This document shows, piece by piece, positions 15,657 through 23,208 of a DNA stretch of 64,000 nucleotides; within the stretch, counting starts at the first letter, position 1, and every line of letters begins with the position of its first letter. This DNA comes from BRH-c54 sp965284565. GTDB lineage: Bacteria > Bacteroidota > Bacteroidia > Flavobacteriales_E > Vicingaceae. The position numbers and the translations under genes were made by a program. The notes under the pieces are model-generated. The model was not told where the DNA came from. It did no database searches and saw only the letters and a list, made by a program, of their open reading frames with translations. The stretch lies in NCBI GenBank assembly GCA_965284565.1, contig OZ260100.1, positions 2,852,001 to 2,916,000 on the forward strand, read 5' to 3'.

Positions 15657-17030
15657 ATGAGTACTAAAAATGAATATAACAACTTACTGAATATTATTGA
15701 TGATTTTATTAAACCTAAAGAAGGTAAATTAATTAAATCAAATTCTCAATTAAATAATTCTAAAGCCATACTTGAACCTTATGGAAAAAGCTTGTCTGTG
15801 ACATTTGAATGGAATAGGTTTTCAAAAGAAGGTAAAAGCCTTAATATTGGACAAACACACAGAAAAGTTTTATTTGAACTAAAAAACCAAACCTATGTTT
15901 TTGAAAATATTTTTTTAGGAACATTTTCGCCACCTCAAATAAAGGGGACAGTATCTTTCATGTATAGTAATGGATTTTCAAAAAAGAAAGAGTTTTATTA
16001 TAGACTTGTTATTCCTCTTGAAATCGAATTAAAATTTCACTATTCACTCTCCACAAATAATGCTAAAATAAATCAGGATACTTTGCAATTTAAGGTTGTT
16101 AATAATGTAGAAAACAAAAGCTTTCTTGTAATAGAATCAAAGACTAAACAATCCTACGAATCGTTTAGTAACAAGACTTTTGCGTTGAAAAATGCAATTG
16201 GTTATTTTACAGGTCATTTAGCTGGAAATCAAGGTTATTTTTTTGCTTATACAAGGCAAAAAATGGAAACAGCTAAACACTTGTATCGATGTGAATTTAG
16301 AGACTCGATAATCAGTAGTTACTCCCCTATTTATTCCAATCCTTATGGATATATTAGAAATAGAAAACTTGCCGATAAGTATTATAAAAATAATTTGTTG
16401 CGACCAATAAACATATCTGATTTATCTACATTATGTCAAAGGCTTTATGATTCTGTTGAACTTTCCTCTGCAATAATATTAATATTAGAATCCAGTGTGT
16501 CTAGTTTACTTTTTATGCCCGGAGGTTATGCAATAGCATTGGAAACTTTAGCAAACATCATTAAACCTGATAAAAAGCAAAAAGTAGCACCCATGAAGCC
16601 TGCTGTAAGTAAAAAAGTTAGAAAAGAATGTTCGGAAGTAATTGATAAGTATAAAGAGGAACTTTCTAAAGATAACTATCAAGCATTATTAGATAGAATT
16701 GGTTGGCTCAATCAAGCCACTAATAAAGCAAAACTTAGAGCTCCTTTTGATTACTTAAAAATAGATTTATTGGATGAAGACTTGGCAATTCTTCAAGCAA
16801 GAAATGATTTTTTACATGGAAGAGTACCTGATATGACTAATGTGGGAGAAGATAGATCACTTGAAAGACAAAATAAAGATCTTTATTATGCATCAGTACG
16901 CTTCTATACTCTTTTAAATATGCTAATTCTAAAATGGATTGGCTACGATAACAAGGTTGTGAACTATCCTAAGATTAATGAAGATTACACTAAAATCAAA
17001 TTAAAAGAAGAACCATATAGACAGGTGTAA
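15657..17030 (+). CDS. HEPN-motif protein (ApeA-like?), candidate defence RNase
   Basis: 457 residues from the ATG at 15657 (an upstream TTG at 15645 is less likely). The N-terminal two thirds are beta-rich and unrecognised, resembling the N-terminal domain of ApeA-type proteins in organisation only. The C-terminal about 150 residues are helical and hold RNDFLHGR near residues 382-389, the Rx4H motif (with the common Asn after Arg) of HEPN ribonucleases. HEPN proteins of this layout often act in abortive infection. It stands alone, transcribed toward the HExxH gene. Activity and role are inferred from one motif and size. Confidence 0.6.
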   Translation: MSTKNEYNNLLNIIDDFIKPKEGKLIKSNSQLNNSKAILEPYGKSLSVTFEWNRFSKEGKSLNIGQTHRKVLFELKNQTYVFENIFLGTFSPPQIKGTVSFMYSNGFSKKKEFYYRLVIPLEIELKFHYSLSTNNAKINQDTLQFKVVNNVENKSFLVIESKTKQSYESFSNKTFALKNAIGYFTGHLAGNQGYFFAYTRQKMETAKHLYRCEFRDSIISSYSPIYSNPYGYIRNRKLADKYYKNNLLRPINISDLSTLCQRLYDSVELSSAIILILESSVSSLLFMPGGYAIALETLANIIKPDKKQKVAPMKPAVSKKVRKECSEVIDKYKEELSKDNYQALLDRIGWLNQATNKAKLRAPFDYLKIDLLDEDLAILQARNDFLHGRVPDMTNVGEDRSLERQNKDLYYASVRFYTLLNMLILKWIGYDNKVVNYPKINEDYTKIKLKEEPYRQV

Positions 17031-17052
17031 TATTTAGTTATTTAAAAGATTC

Positions 17053-17085
17053 TATTAAGGCAAAATTGATGTGTTGGGCTATCCC
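17053..17085. repeat. direct repeat flanking the HExxH gene, copy A
   Basis: ATTAAGGCAAA...GTTGGGC followed by TATCCC. It aligns with 18446-18473 with few differences and looks like a shortened version of the larger element there. Confidence 0.5.
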
Positions 17086-17126
17086 AAGTACACTTTAAAT
17101 TTTTTCCAAAAAAAATAGTTGTACGC

Positions 17127-18404
17127 TTAATATGGTTTCGGCATCTTGGTACTAATTCCCCACATTTTAATAATTTGACCAAATGGACAAAGAGGGTCTT
17201 CACTCCCCCTCAACCAAGGCGTATCACATTTATTGTTGGTAATATCTGTGAGACTGTTTTTACAACAAACTTTCATACCACATGGTTCAAATGACCCATT
17301 TAGTAATTTGGTTACTTCATTAATAGCTTTTAGTGCTAATAAATTATCTGGGTAATGTTTGGGATGTGAAAACACAACTTTCCCTTTACCATTAGAAATA
17401 AGAGGAAACCCAAATCTTTGAGTCAATTTAGCAAATTCACTTCTCCTTAATTCTTTTGTATTTTGAGAAAATATATCTTTCCAAAAATTAAAATTTTCGA
17501 GTTTAAAGGTACTTAAATCCTTAAAAATAGAATCCAACCATTTATTTATTGATTCGAAATGCTCAATAGTAAAATACTCTTTTATCGAATTTAAAGCTAA
17601 AATATATCTTTCCTCATATAACTGAAAAACAGAAAGCTCTTCTGAATTTTTGGACTTAAAAGTATATTTCTTTAAAACTTCATAAATATTATCAATATCA
17701 TTGATTTTTAACTCTTTGAGTTTATTAATAAATTCTACCAAAAACTTGCCTGGGTCAGGGGTCATTAAGGAATAATCACAAATAGTAATAATTGTAATGT
17801 CATTAACTAATAGTTCTGGATAAATATACTCAATAACTTTTTCCACAATCCTATATGGATATACTGGTGGATTAACATGGTCGAAAAGATTTTTTTCTAC
17901 TAAAAATGCCATGTTTTCCATAATCTGAATACCTCCAAAAATAAAAGAGGATTTTTTTTCAAAAGTAGAAAAGGAAACTTTAACATACTGTTTATCCTCA
18001 TGTCCCTCAATTATTTCATTCTCAACAAACTCAATTTTTTCAATAATTGAATATTTAGAAAATTCTGATTCAAAGTCGCCATAGAACATATCATGAAGAT
18101 TGTCATAAACATCTATATCCTTATAATCTTCTATTGATACAGGAACATAAAATTCAGTATTATGTTCTTCTTTAAGGATTTCTTCATTTATGGCTTTTTG
18201 AACATTTACCGTATTAATAATATTAGTAAGTCCAAATGTTGTAGTTATATCTTGTAAAAAATGAGTGTATTCATGAAACAATGTTGATTTATCTCTATCG
18301 GTCAATGTGTTTAAGTCATCAAAAGGATGGTCAGTTTCTATTTCGATATAAAAAAATGAAGGTAAATAATACCCTAGCAACTTCCCACTATTAATTATTC
18401 TCAT
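17127..18404 (-). CDS. putative HExxH zinc metallopeptidase of unknown family
   Basis: About 425 residues from the ATG at 18404 (a TTG at 18431 would add nine). HEYTHFLQDITTTFGL at residues 44-59 is a zinc-binding HExxH helix. The rest is mostly helical and acidic, and the last 60 residues hold a Cys cluster (CGMKVCC, CDTPW, CPFGQ) that may bind metal. No signal peptide, so probably cytoplasmic. It converges on the HEPN gene 96 bases away, and degenerate direct repeats flank it (17053-17085 and 18446-18473). No family was recognised. Confidence 0.65.
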   Translation of the reverse strand: MRIINSGKLLGYYLPSFFYIEIETDHPFDDLNTLTDRDKSTLFHEYTHFLQDITTTFGLTNIINTVNVQKAINEEILKEEHNTEFYVPVSIEDYKDIDVYDNLHDMFYGDFESEFSKYSIIEKIEFVENEIIEGHEDKQYVKVSFSTFEKKSSFIFGGIQIMENMAFLVEKNLFDHVNPPVYPYRIVEKVIEYIYPELLVNDITIITICDYSLMTPDPGKFLVEFINKLKELKINDIDNIYEVLKKYTFKSKNSEELSVFQLYEERYILALNSIKEYFTIEHFESINKWLDSIFKDLSTFKLENFNFWKDIFSQNTKELRRSEFAKLTQRFGFPLISNGKGKVVFSHPKHYPDNLLALKAINEVTKLLNGSFEPCGMKVCCKNSLTDITNNKCDTPWLRGSEDPLCPFGQIIKMWGISTKMPKPY

Positions 18405-18445
18405 TGTCAATTTTGTATAAATTACCTGCAAAGTTAGTGATAATT

Positions 18446-18555
18446 ATTAAGGCAAAGTTAGATTTGTTGGGCGTGCCCTAAAGGTCGGGCTATCCGCTAT
18501 ATCTTTCTGTGAAAAACAGAAAGGATGCCGCTTCTATCCCTCACGCAGCTAAAAA
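18446..18555. repeat. dispersed intergenic element, copy B beside the HExxH gene
   Basis: Starts ATTAAGGCAAA...GTTGGGC, continues with GGGCGTGCCC, CGGGCTATCCGC, a CTTTCTG/CAGAAAG hairpin (18503-18509 and 18517-18523) and CTATCCCTCACGC. From memory, similar GGGCTATCCGCT elements are common in flavobacterial intergenic DNA. Function unknown. Confidence 0.5.
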
Positions 18556-18714
18556 ATAAGTAAAGCCCAATCACCGTTTCTGTTTTTATTGTAGTGTTTG
18601 GTCTTTACCCATTTTTCGCTAAAAGAAAGCGGTATATAAGCGTTAAAAATTTGCTTTAAATGAACCGCAAATTTTCAACCCTTACATGAATTTTTTTAAT
18701 AATTTTTTTTGCCC

Positions 18715-18740
18715 TTTTTAAAGAATTAATTCTTTAAAAA
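18715..18740. repeat. 26-bp perfect palindrome
   Basis: Left half TTTTTAAAGAATT is followed directly by its exact reverse complement. It could act as a weak bidirectional terminator or a protein-binding site. Confidence 0.55.
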
Positions 18741-18746
18741 CCTAAG

Positions 18747-18840
18747 CTATATTAACATAATGCAGACCATTATAGGACAAAACGATAGTGTTTATTTATT
18801 GGTGTATTTAATTCGTTTTGTCAATTATAATGTATATTAT
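18747..18840. repeat. second copy of the GACAAAACGA palindromic element
   Basis: 18776-18840 repeats 6902-6966 with one mismatch over 65 bases. The left arm (CTATATTAACATAATG...) is more diverged, and a further GGACAAA follows the right arm. Confidence 0.65.
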
Positions 18841-18943
18841 AGGACAAATATAGTAAATCTTGTAATAGCTAAAATAAAGCTCACAATCTGAAAATTAAGA
18901 AAAGGTTTTTGCAAACTCATTTTATTTGTTTAAATTAGTGCTT

Positions 18944-19078
18944 ATGAGATTATGGAGTTACATATGGACTAAATTTAACCAAAAGTTATTGTGGAAACAA
19001 CGCAGAACCTATATTTTACTAATACTAATAGCCCTGGGAATGCTAATAGCGGCTATTGTATATTTTAAGCTATTCTAA
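18944..19078 (+). CDS. small single-span membrane protein, 44 residues
   Basis: ATG at 18944 to TAA at 19076-19078. The first half is aromatic and basic (MRLWSYIWTKFNQKLLWKQR); the second is a clear membrane helix (YILLILIALGMLIAAIVYF). Positively charged residues before the helix predict the N terminus inside. No family recognised. It converges on the ABC exporter gene, eight bases from its end. Confidence 0.5.
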   Translation: MRLWSYIWTKFNQKLLWKQRRTYILLILIALGMLIAAIVYFKLF

Positions 19079-19086
19079 GATATCAA

Positions 19087-20823
19087 TCAAATCCTCGATT
19101 GGTAAGTAAACAACTCAAAGTAACGCCCTTGTTTTGCAATCAATTCATCATGGTTGCCTTTTTCTCTTATTTCACCATTTTCAATAACTAAAATCTGGTC
19201 GGCTTTACGGATGGTACTCAATCGGTGAGCAATTACAAAAGTAGTTCTGCCTTGCATAAGGTTACTTAAACTTTCTTGTATTAAGGCTTCGCTTTCGGTA
19301 TCTAAGTTAGAGGTAGCTTCATCTAAAATTAATATTTTAGGATCCGCTAATACTGCTCTGGCAATGGCTATACGTTGTCGCTGCCCTCCAGAAAGTTTTA
19401 CTCCTCTCTCCCCTATTACGGTTTCTAAGCCTTTTTCAAACCTGTCGGTAAATTCATTTACATAAGCTGCCTTTACTGCTGCTTGTATGTCCGCTTCAGT
19501 AGCTTTTGGTCGTGGAAAAATAATGTTTTCTCTAATTGTTCCTTCAAACAAAAAATCATCTTGCAACACTACCCCTAAATGTTTTCGGTAGCTGTTTAAA
19601 GTAACTTTTGATAAATCATTACCATCTATAGTTATTTTTCCCGAATCAGGGATTAAAAATGAAGAAACCAAACTGGCAATAGTGCTTTTTCCGGAGCCTG
19701 AAGAGCCTACCAAAGCTGTAACTGTACCTTGTGGTGCATTAATATTAATGTTATGAATTACTTCTTTGTTTTCTTCATAGGCAAAAGAAACATTTTCAAA
19801 AGCAATATCTCCATTTACTGCTTCTAGTTCTATTATTCGCTCTTCTGTATCATGTTCAGATTCCATATTCATTATTTCTTCTGTTCGGTCTAGCCCAGCA
19901 AAACCTTCTGTTAGCTGACTACCAATATTGCTCATTTGCACTATGGGAGCTATCATAAAACCTAAATAAAGTGTAAAAGCTAGGAAGTCTCCAAAAGTTA
20001 ATTGACCATTCATAATCATATAACCTCCAATACCCATAATACCTGTGGAAGCAAGTCCTAATAAAAAAGTAGCCGAACTGGTGATTAATGCAGTAGAAGT
20101 TAGACTTTTTTTAATGTTTAAGAACAACTTTTCTACTCCTGTTTCAAAACTTTTAATTTCTTGCTGCTCAGCATTAAAACCTTTTACTACTCTAACTCCA
20201 TTTAAAGTTTCTGTTAAACGTCCTGTTACTTCTGCATTAATTTTTCCTCGCTCTCTAAATATTGGTCGAATAAATCCAAAGGCTTTCATGGCTACAAATC
20301 CGAATATAGCAACAGGAACAAGCACATAGGCGGTCATCATTGGACTAATTTTTATTAATAGTATCAAAGAAATAACAGCAGTTAACGTCCCTCCTACCAG
20401 TTGAACTAAACCTGTTCCTACTATGTTTCTTACGCCCTCTACATCTGTCATAATTCTAGAAACTAACTCTCCGGATTTACTATTATCGAAAAAACTAACG
20501 GGAAGGCTTAATATTTTTTGCTGCACTTTTACTCGTAGTTGAGCTATTAAATGTTGAGCTTCCACACTCAATATTTTGGTTAACAAAAAAGAAGTAGCAG
20601 CTTGTATTAAAATTGCTCCTGCCACCACAAAAATAATTAAGTACAATTTGTCAAAGTCTTTATTTACAATAACATCATCTATCAAGTATTTTGATGCTCC
20701 AGGAAGAATTAAACTGGCTAATCGGCTTATAACAATAAGGATTAAACCTACAAAAAGCAGTTTTTTTCTGGGCCAAATAATGGTTTTAAATACGCTGCTT
20801 AAAGATACTTTTGTTTTGCTCAT
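19087..20823 (-). CDS. ABC exporter, fused membrane and ATPase domains (MsbA-like)
   Basis: A 578-residue half-transporter. Six membrane helices fill about 20-310. The ATPase has Walker A GSSGSGKST, signature LSGGQRQRIAIARA, Walker B ILILDEATSNLD and the switch His in AHRLST. There is no N-terminal C39 peptidase domain, so it is not a LanT-type processing exporter. It probably exports lipid or a hydrophobic compound as a homodimer. It is the nearest exporter to the lanthipeptide operon, on the same strand but about 3.6 kb upstream of its promoter with other genes between; a link is not supported. Confidence 0.9.
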   Translation of the reverse strand: MSKTKVSLSSVFKTIIWPRKKLLFVGLILIVISRLASLILPGASKYLIDDVIVNKDFDKLYLIIFVVAGAILIQAATSFLLTKILSVEAQHLIAQLRVKVQQKILSLPVSFFDNSKSGELVSRIMTDVEGVRNIVGTGLVQLVGGTLTAVISLILLIKISPMMTAYVLVPVAIFGFVAMKAFGFIRPIFRERGKINAEVTGRLTETLNGVRVVKGFNAEQQEIKSFETGVEKLFLNIKKSLTSTALITSSATFLLGLASTGIMGIGGYMIMNGQLTFGDFLAFTLYLGFMIAPIVQMSNIGSQLTEGFAGLDRTEEIMNMESEHDTEERIIELEAVNGDIAFENVSFAYEENKEVIHNININAPQGTVTALVGSSGSGKSTIASLVSSFLIPDSGKITIDGNDLSKVTLNSYRKHLGVVLQDDFLFEGTIRENIIFPRPKATEADIQAAVKAAYVNEFTDRFEKGLETVIGERGVKLSGGQRQRIAIARAVLADPKILILDEATSNLDTESEALIQESLSNLMQGRTTFVIAHRLSTIRKADQILVIENGEIREKGNHDELIAKQGRYFELFTYQSRI

Positions 20824-20864
20824 AATATGGATAAATTGAATTCGTAAAATTACTTTTAATCAAT

Positions 20865-20872
20865 TACTTTTG
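20865..20872 (+). promoter_or_regulatory. -7 promoter box of ogt
   Basis: TACTTTTG matches TAnnTTTG and lies five bases before the ATG at 20878, so the transcript would be leaderless or nearly so. Confidence 0.4.
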
Positions 20873-20877
20873 TTGGT

Positions 20878-21396
20878 ATGACAGTGATTTATATTCACCA
20901 AATAGATTATCCGATAGGATTAGTTACCATTGGAGCAACAAAAACAGGCATTTGTTTGTTAGAGTTTGACAATGAACAACGTATTGCTAAACATGTTGCT
21001 CAATTCAATAAACAAGGTGAAGTGAAGTTGATTAGAAAAAAATCAGTCCTCATTAACAAAGCAGCAGAACAACTGAAAGCCTATTTTTTAGGAGAACTAA
21101 AGGAATTTGATTTACCTTTAGAAATGGTGGGGACAGATTTTCAACTAAAAGTTTGGAAGGAATTATTGAAGGTTCCTTATGGTGTTACCCGAAGTTATAA
21201 AGAACAGGCTATTGCTGTAGGAGATGTAAAAGCTATACGTGCCGTAGCTACCGCTAATGGAGAGAATAGAATTTCTATCATTATTCCTTGTCATCGCATT
21301 ATTGGTGCAAATGGCAGTTTAACTGGTTATGGAGGTGGTATTTGGCGTAAACAAAAATTACTGGAATTAGAAACTAATCAAACAATGTTGTTTTAA
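20878..21396 (+). CDS. ogt: methylated-DNA--protein-cysteine S-methyltransferase
   Basis: 172 residues. The active-site motif IIPCHRIIG holds the acceptor Cys; VPYGVTRSYKEQA is the DNA-binding helix region and GYGGGIWRKQKLLELE the typical C-terminal segment. It repairs O6-methylguanine and O4-methylthymine by suicidal alkyl transfer. It is divergent from the ABC exporter. Length and motifs are normal for Ogt-type proteins without an Ada domain. Confidence 0.93.
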   Translation: MTVIYIHQIDYPIGLVTIGATKTGICLLEFDNEQRIAKHVAQFNKQGEVKLIRKKSVLINKAAEQLKAYFLGELKEFDLPLEMVGTDFQLKVWKELLKVPYGVTRSYKEQAIAVGDVKAIRAVATANGENRISIIIPCHRIIGANGSLTGYGGGIWRKQKLLELETNQTMLF

Positions 21397-21406
21397 GTTT
21401 TTTCTT

Positions 21407-21590
21407 TGTCATCTCGAGCAAAGTTTTTCGTGCTGATAGCATATCAGTACAGAAAAACACAGTCGAGAATCTTCTTATTCATTTACCTATACACTCTGTT
21501 TAAGCCTATACTTTCTAATCAACAAGATGTCTCTAGCTTCATTTTACTAAACTTTGTTCCTCAGTTTGTAAAATTTTGTTCGACATGACA
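21407..21590. repeat. 184-bp dispersed element, copy 1, with terminal inverted repeats
   Basis: Begins TGTCATCTCGAGCAAA and ends with TTTGTTCGACATGACA, whose reverse complement matches the start at 14 of 16 bases. A copy of the same length lies at 24274-24457. No coding capacity is supported; it is probably a non-autonomous mobile or structured repeat. Confidence 0.7.
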
Positions 21591-21760
21591 TGTAATTGGA
21601 TTGGCTTAAGAGTTCAATAAAAGATTCCCGATAATTTTCTATGTTCCTTGAAAATTTCGAGAATGACGGTAAAGATTAGAAATAGGAGAGTATAATTAAT
21701 AAAAGTAGGCTTTATGTGTTGGAAAAGTCCCCCTTCGGTGAATTAGGGAGCTTCTTTTTC
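21591..21760. other. spacer with repeat debris
   Basis: Holds fragments such as GATTCCCGATAATTTTC and CGAGAATGACGG typical of dispersed flavobacterial repeats. No gene seen. Confidence 0.35.
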
Positions 21761-22210
21761 TTACACCTTCTTCACTCTAACAGCATTCAGTCCTTTTTGA
21801 CCTTGTTCTAGTTCAAAAGTTACTTTATCGTTTTCGGTAATTTCATCAATTAATCCACTTACGTGAACAAAATATTTTTCTTGATTATCAGTATCTAAAA
21901 TAAATCCATATCCTTTAGAGCTATCAAAGAAAGAAACTTTTCCTTTTCTGTTTGGATTAAATTCTTCATCTACTCTTTTAGAAACACCTAATTCAATGTT
22001 TTCGGCTTTAATAACTTTCTTTTTCTTGTTGGGGTCTGGTGGAGTATCGGTAATCATTCCGTTTTCGTCAACATAAGCAATCATGCTATCTAAATCACCA
22101 TCAGTAGCATTGGCTTTACGTTCTTCTTTTTTGGCTAATTTGTCTTGACGTTTTTTTAATCTTTTTTTCTCTTTTTCTTTTTTGTTGTAGGTTTGTTGCG
22201 ATTTTGCCAT
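21761..22210 (-). CDS. cold-shock-domain protein with basic N-terminal extension
   Basis: 149 residues. The first 40 are very rich in Lys, Arg and Glu. The last 60 form a cold-shock domain with GKVSFFDSSKGYGFI (RNP1-like) and KYFVHVSGL (RNP2-like). It binds single-stranded nucleic acid and probably acts as an RNA chaperone. A strong -7 box lies at 22276-22283, giving a leader of about 60 nt with a stable hairpin, as expected for a post-transcriptionally controlled cold-shock message. Confidence 0.88.
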   Translation of the reverse strand: MAKSQQTYNKKEKEKKRLKKRQDKLAKKEERKANATDGDLDSMIAYVDENGMITDTPPDPNKKKKVIKAENIELGVSKRVDEEFNPNRKGKVSFFDSSKGYGFILDTDNQEKYFVHVSGLIDEITENDKVTFELEQGQKGLNAVRVKKV

Positions 22211-22230
22211 TGTATAATTTAGTTGTTAAC

Positions 22231-22254
22231 ACACACAAACTGAATATTGTGTGT
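22231..22254 (-). promoter_or_regulatory. hairpin in the cold-shock gene 5' UTR
   Basis: ACACACAA (22231-22238) and TTGTGTGT (22247-22254) form a perfect 8-bp stem with an 8-nt loop, between the predicted transcription start and the ATG. Confidence 0.5.
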
Positions 22255-22275
22255 AATTTTAAGCTTTTCAGGCTG

Positions 22276-22283
22276 CAAAGGTA
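22276..22283 (-). promoter_or_regulatory. -7 promoter box of the cold-shock gene
   Basis: TACCTTTG on the minus strand, matching TAnnTTTG exactly. Predicted start near 22269. Confidence 0.5.
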
Positions 22284-22352
22284 GGTTTTTAGTAGCATTA
22301 TTTGTAATTATATGCCCTTTTTAATTGTGATTAACCAAAAAATAATAAAGAG

Positions 22353-23144
22353 TTAATTTTTTTCCAATCTTTGCACTCTGTTTTTGAGGTCTTTAAGTTC
22401 AATGCCTACACTTCGCATTAAATTAAGAATATTGGCAGGGTTAATTTCATCTTCTTCATACTGTCCAATACACAAATTAAGTTTGAATTGCCATATTTCT
22501 AATACTTCGGATAAATGTAAGATGTAAGACTCATACATTTTGTTATCGGAAGATAGAATTAATAGCCCCTCCTCTATTCTATCTGTAAAAACACGCTTAT
22601 AAACCAATCCATCATTTTTTGTAAGGATAATATAACAATAACTATTTTTTACCTGATGAGGACCTTCTAAATATTCAGCAACTACAACATCGCCATCTTT
22701 TACCCACGGATGCATAGAGTCTCCTTTTATTGGAAAAGCCCTGTGTTTGCCCGTTGGTAAAAAGTTTAAACTCATAATGGGTAAGTCTGCAATGTATTCG
22801 GTATCGGTATAGCCTTGCAAATAACCCGCAGAAGCTTCTTTGGTAACTACCTCTATTACATCATTGTTATTATCATCTACTTTTATAGGAAATAAAATTC
22901 GTTGATTTCCAATATCCATAAACGTATCTTCTGTTGCCATAGTTAAATCATTTTTCACCAATGCATCTATCGGGATTTTAAAAAATTCGGACAATACAAT
23001 AAGTGTTTCTATTGGCGGAACAGATCTGCCTTCTTCATAAGAACCAATTCTAGATTTAGTAACTTCTATTGCCTGAGCAAACTGCTCTTGAGTCAAGCCC
23101 TTTAACATTCGTAAATGCTTGATATTTTTTGAAATTTCCATCAT
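22353..23144 (-). CDS. XRE-family regulator with S24 LexA/CI-like peptidase domain
   Basis: 263 residues. An N-terminal HTH (about 6-60: LRMLKGLTQEQFAQAIEVTKSRI) is followed by an S24-type domain with FPIKGDSMHPWVKDGD, where Ser is the probable nucleophile, and a later Lys in GLVYKRV. The last 30 residues may form a coiled coil. Such repressors self-cleave or sense stress in LexA/CI fashion. It is divergent from a radical SAM gene, and the two promoters sit in a 64-bp gap, so it may control both. Confidence 0.88.
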   Translation of the reverse strand: MMEISKNIKHLRMLKGLTQEQFAQAIEVTKSRIGSYEEGRSVPPIETLIVLSEFFKIPIDALVKNDLTMATEDTFMDIGNQRILFPIKVDDNNNDVIEVVTKEASAGYLQGYTDTEYIADLPIMSLNFLPTGKHRAFPIKGDSMHPWVKDGDVVVAEYLEGPHQVKNSYCYIILTKNDGLVYKRVFTDRIEEGLLILSSDNKMYESYILHLSEVLEIWQFKLNLCIGQYEEDEINPANILNLMRSVGIELKDLKNRVQRLEKN

Positions 23145-23149
23145 AACTA

Positions 23150-23157
23150 CAAATGTA
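23150..23157 (-). promoter_or_regulatory. -7 promoter box of the XRE/S24 regulator
   Basis: TACATTTG on the minus strand, five bases from the first ATG, implying a leaderless or very short leader. Confidence 0.4.
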
Positions 23158-23182
23158 AGTCAAATAATCTACATATTATAGT

Positions 23183-23190
23183 TATATTTG
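23183..23190 (+). promoter_or_regulatory. -7 promoter box of the radical SAM gene
   Basis: TATATTTG, 18 bases before the ATG at 23209. It faces away from the regulator's box, and the pair forms an inverted repeat of ACAAATrTA. Confidence 0.4.
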
Positions 23191-23208
23191 TGAAAATAAT
23201 TTAAAACT

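Larger units (their letters stand above)
18556..18943. other. intergenic stretch with palindrome and repeat, no gene seen
   Basis: Contains a 26-bp perfect palindrome (18715-18740) and the second copy of the palindromic core element (18747-18840). The rest is A+T rich with no supported reading frame. Confidence 0.5.

Noticed and set aside
19087..20823. ABC exporter as the lanthipeptide transporter (LanT)
   Set aside because: It lacks a C39 peptidase domain, is separated by the HEPN and HExxH genes and several repeats, and its closest resemblance is to general MsbA-like exporters.
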